Shown: piece after piece, positions 62,879 to 64,000 of the stretch
How the letters are laid out: the number at the start of each line of letters is the position of its first letter
Numbering within the stretch: position 1 is the first letter of the stretch
NCBI RefSeq assembly: GCF_013341275.1
Contig: NZ_CP054476.1
Coordinates: 1,377,501-1,441,500, forward strand
Length of the DNA: 64,000 nucleotides
Direction: 5' to 3'
DNA from: Methyloligella sp. GL2
Lineage (GTDB): Bacteria; Pseudomonadota; Alphaproteobacteria; Rhizobiales; Methyloligellaceae
Made by a program: the position numbers and the translations under genes
Notes under the pieces: model-generated
Told to the model about the DNA's origin: nothing
Seen by the model: only the letters and a program-made list of their open reading frames with translations
The model's database searches: none

Positions 62879-62937
62879 GAATGGTGGGCGGTACTGGACT
62901 TGAACCAGTGACCCCTGCGATGTGAACACAGTGCTCT
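62879..62937. repeat. attR-like direct repeat within tRNA-Val
   Basis: This is the second copy of the 59-bp repeat (see 58183-58241), here forming positions 1-56 from the 3' end of the intact tRNA gene plus three flanking bases. The repeat ends within the D arm, so integration kept the tRNA whole. Confidence 0.93.
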
Positions 62938-62957
62938 ACCAGCTGAGCTAACCGCCC
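62882..62957 (-). tRNA. tRNA-Val(CAC)
   Basis: This is a 76-nt gene read on the minus strand. The acceptor stem is GGGCGGT / ACCGCCC, the D stem GCTC / GAGC, and the anticodon stem CTGTG / CGCAG around loop TTCACAT, giving anticodon CAC (codon GTG). The T arm is ACTGG-TTCAAGT-CCAGT. Discriminator A and encoded CCA follow. It is the integration site of the adjacent 4.7-kb island. Confidence 0.97.
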
Positions 62958-63051
62958 TTCGCGTCCGCAAACGGGAGTGCGGATTTAGCGAGTGGCCCTA
63001 GGTGAAGTCAAGCGGCGCTTTGCCTGTAAGGGGCATTCGTGCCGATTGGGG

Positions 63052-63378
63052 CTATTTGGCGAGGCTCAGCGCCTGGTTCAAGCTCGCCTCGGCGGCCGTC
63101 ATGTCGCCATCGGTGCATTCGGAGTCGGCGCGGTCCAGAAGCTCGTTGATCTTGTCGATGGTGTCGTCTCCCAGCGCGCCGCTTTGCATCTTATCGCTCA
63201 TCTTGTTTTCCGCCTCGGTGATCTTGGCCTCGCAGGGGTCGTTGTCCGACTGCATTTCCTCCTCGCTGATGCCGGGAGGGGCCATGACGCCGGCGGCAGG
63301 CACCTGTTCCTCTTGGGCGAGGGCGGCATGTCCGCCGATGAACGAAAAGGCGATGGCAAGGGCAAGCAGATGGCGCAT
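63052..63378 (-). CDS. Small secreted hypothetical protein, 108 aa
   Basis: The product has a Sec signal peptide (MRHLLALAIAFSFIGGHAAL, cleavage near ALAQ at about 22). The mature region is acidic and helical, with two cysteines (NDPCEAK, DSECTDG), about 37 residues apart, that may pair. AAGGGACGACCC precedes the ATG. I recognise no family. It is downstream of the phosphatase gene on the same strand. Confidence 0.75.
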   Translation of the reverse strand: MRHLLALAIAFSFIGGHAALAQEEQVPAAGVMAPPGISEEEMQSDNDPCEAKITEAENKMSDKMQSGALGDDTIDKINELLDRADSECTDGDMTAAEASLNQALSLAK

Positions 63379-63492
63379 GGGTCGTCCCTTCAGGTCTTGG
63401 CGCAGGAGAGGTGCGGCTTTCCGCGCATTTTACGAAAAGCGACTTTGGTTCGAACTGCGGCAGATTTACGGCTCTAGCCGTCGCGGTGTCGC

Positions 63493-64000
63493 TCAGCTTT
63501 GCGCCGCCGCCTTCGCGCCGCGCCGCTGCAGAAGGGTGTGCGCCTCAGGGATCAGACGGTCGAAATGATCGATCAGCGCTTCGGGCGAAAGCGCCGTCAG
63601 CTCCTCGGTGGGCCCGTAGCCGAAGGAGACGGCGATCACCGGGATCTCCGCCGCCTTGGCGGTGCGGATATCGACGGCGCTGTCGCCGATCATCAGGCTC
63701 TTCGCCGCCTCGCCGCCGGCCCGGCCGATGGTCTCGGTGAGATGGCGCGGATCGGGTTTGGAGACGGGGAGGGTGTCGCGGCCCAAAATCGCGGCGAAGC
63801 GATGGTCCAGCCCCAGCGACTGCAGGAGCTTGCGGGCCAAAGCCTCCCGCTTATTGGTGCAGACGGCGAGAATGGCGCCTTGGTCTTCGAGCGCATCCAG
63901 CACCGCGCCGGCGCCGGCAAAGGGTATGCTGTCGTCGGCGATATTGGCTTCGTAATGGGCGATGAAGCGCGCCAGCATGGCGTCGAGCCGGGCCTCGTCC
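63493..64000 (-). CDS. gph: HAD-family phosphoglycolate phosphatase, N-terminus beyond window
   Basis: The C-terminal 168 residues of a HAD hydrolase are visible; the frame runs open past the window edge (DEARLDA precedes the first internal Met). HAD motif II is LAVCTNKREALARKLL, motif III Lys in LPVSKPDPRHL, and motif IV MIGDSAVDIRTAKAAEIPVI, which is the Gph pattern. Motif I (DxDGTL) lies outside the window. The enzyme removes 2-phosphoglycolate formed in DNA repair or carbon metabolism. Assignment within the Gph-like group is probable. Confidence 0.85.
   Translation of the reverse strand, partial: DEARLDAMLARFIAHYEANIADDSIPFAGAGAVLDALEDQGAILAVCTNKREALARKLLQSLGLDHRFAAILGRDTLPVSKPDPRHLTETIGRAGGEAAKSLMIGDSAVDIRTAKAAEIPVIAVSFGYGPTEELTALSPEALIDHFDRLIPEAHTLLQRRGAKAAAQS

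Larger units (their letters stand above)
58183..62937. mobile_element. 4.7-kb single-gene genomic island in tRNA-Val
   Basis: A segment of 4,696 bp (repeat to repeat) lies directly downstream of the 3' end of tRNA-Val(CAC). It is bounded by the intact tRNA and a perfect 59-bp copy of its 3' part. The internal DNA is clearly poorer in GC and uses codons (AGA, ATA, TTA, GTT) seldom seen in neighbours. Of the segment, 4,449 bp are one coding region. No integrase, transposase, excisionase or origin is visible, so it is either a deletion derivative or a satellite moved by an integrase supplied in trans. Confidence 0.85.

Noticed and set aside
58242-62881. Integrase or transposase hidden inside the island
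   Set aside because: All space except about 105 bp before and 85 bp after the helicase gene is coding in one frame. No tyrosine-recombinase or transposase motif is seen in any frame.

Overview
The window reads as chromosomal DNA of a GC-rich alphaproteobacterium. Supporting signs are PleC/DivJ-type sensor kinases, a divergent gstI-like/glnII pair with a sigma-54 promoter, DUF1289 and TIGR02281-type retropepsin proteins, Zur-box architecture typical of alphaproteobacteria, and mosaic palindromic intergenic repeats. The order cannot be fixed from the sequence alone. Coding density is high, with short operons on both strands.

Layout. 1-8.8 kb: 5'-truncation-free but window-truncated PAS sensor kinase, pepN, a conserved hypothetical, and the opgG/opgH periplasmic glucan pair. 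8.8-17.5 kb: a copper P-type ATPase, a small membrane protein, a pirin, a Tat-exported beta-carbonic anhydrase, a TonB-dependent receptor with a His-rich loop preceded by two Zur-like boxes (ZnuD-type zinc uptake), and a diguanylate cyclase. 17.6-31.4 kb: a catabolic/uptake cluster with an M20-type carbamoylase, alpha/beta hydrolase, divergent SDR, aminotransferase, two amidohydrolase-superfamily deaminases, a GntR/FCD regulator, aldehyde and alcohol dehydrogenases and a ThiXYZ-like ABC transporter. Three intergenic regions in this cluster share an AT-rich ATTGT-type motif that may be the GntR operator. 31.5-45.7 kb: housekeeping genes (dusA, phosphohexomutase, UDG-like protein, Lrp regulator, hydroxyacid dehydrogenase, 2OG-Fe oxygenase, GST), two retropepsin-like membrane proteins, a histidine kinase and two repeat-rich intergenic zones. 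45.9-49.9 kb: exported peptidoglycan-binding-like proteins around a catalytically degenerate caspase, then an ornithine/lysine decarboxylase. 50.1-54.6 kb: an operon of response regulator-TackOD1, processive GT2 glycosyltransferase, HlyD-like fusion protein and HPt protein, which looks like a phosphorelay-controlled polysaccharide export system. 54.7-57.9 kb: gstI/glnII and an RTX metalloprotease.

The most striking region is 58,183-62,957. A tRNA-Val(CAC) gene on the minus strand is followed, downstream of its 3' end, by a 4.7-kb segment that ends in a perfect 59-bp copy of the 3' part of the tRNA. This is the classic layout of a tRNA-integrated island. The segment holds essentially one gene, a 1482-residue protein with GYF-like, DUF4011-like, UPF1-type SF1 helicase and PD-(D/E)XK-like nuclease regions. 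It has no integrase, and its base composition looks visibly lower in GC. It is best read as a minimal single-cargo genomic island, probably carrying a mobile-element defence gene. Beyond it are a small secreted protein and a window-truncated phosphoglycolate phosphatase.

All function calls come from reading motifs by eye. No database search was run.
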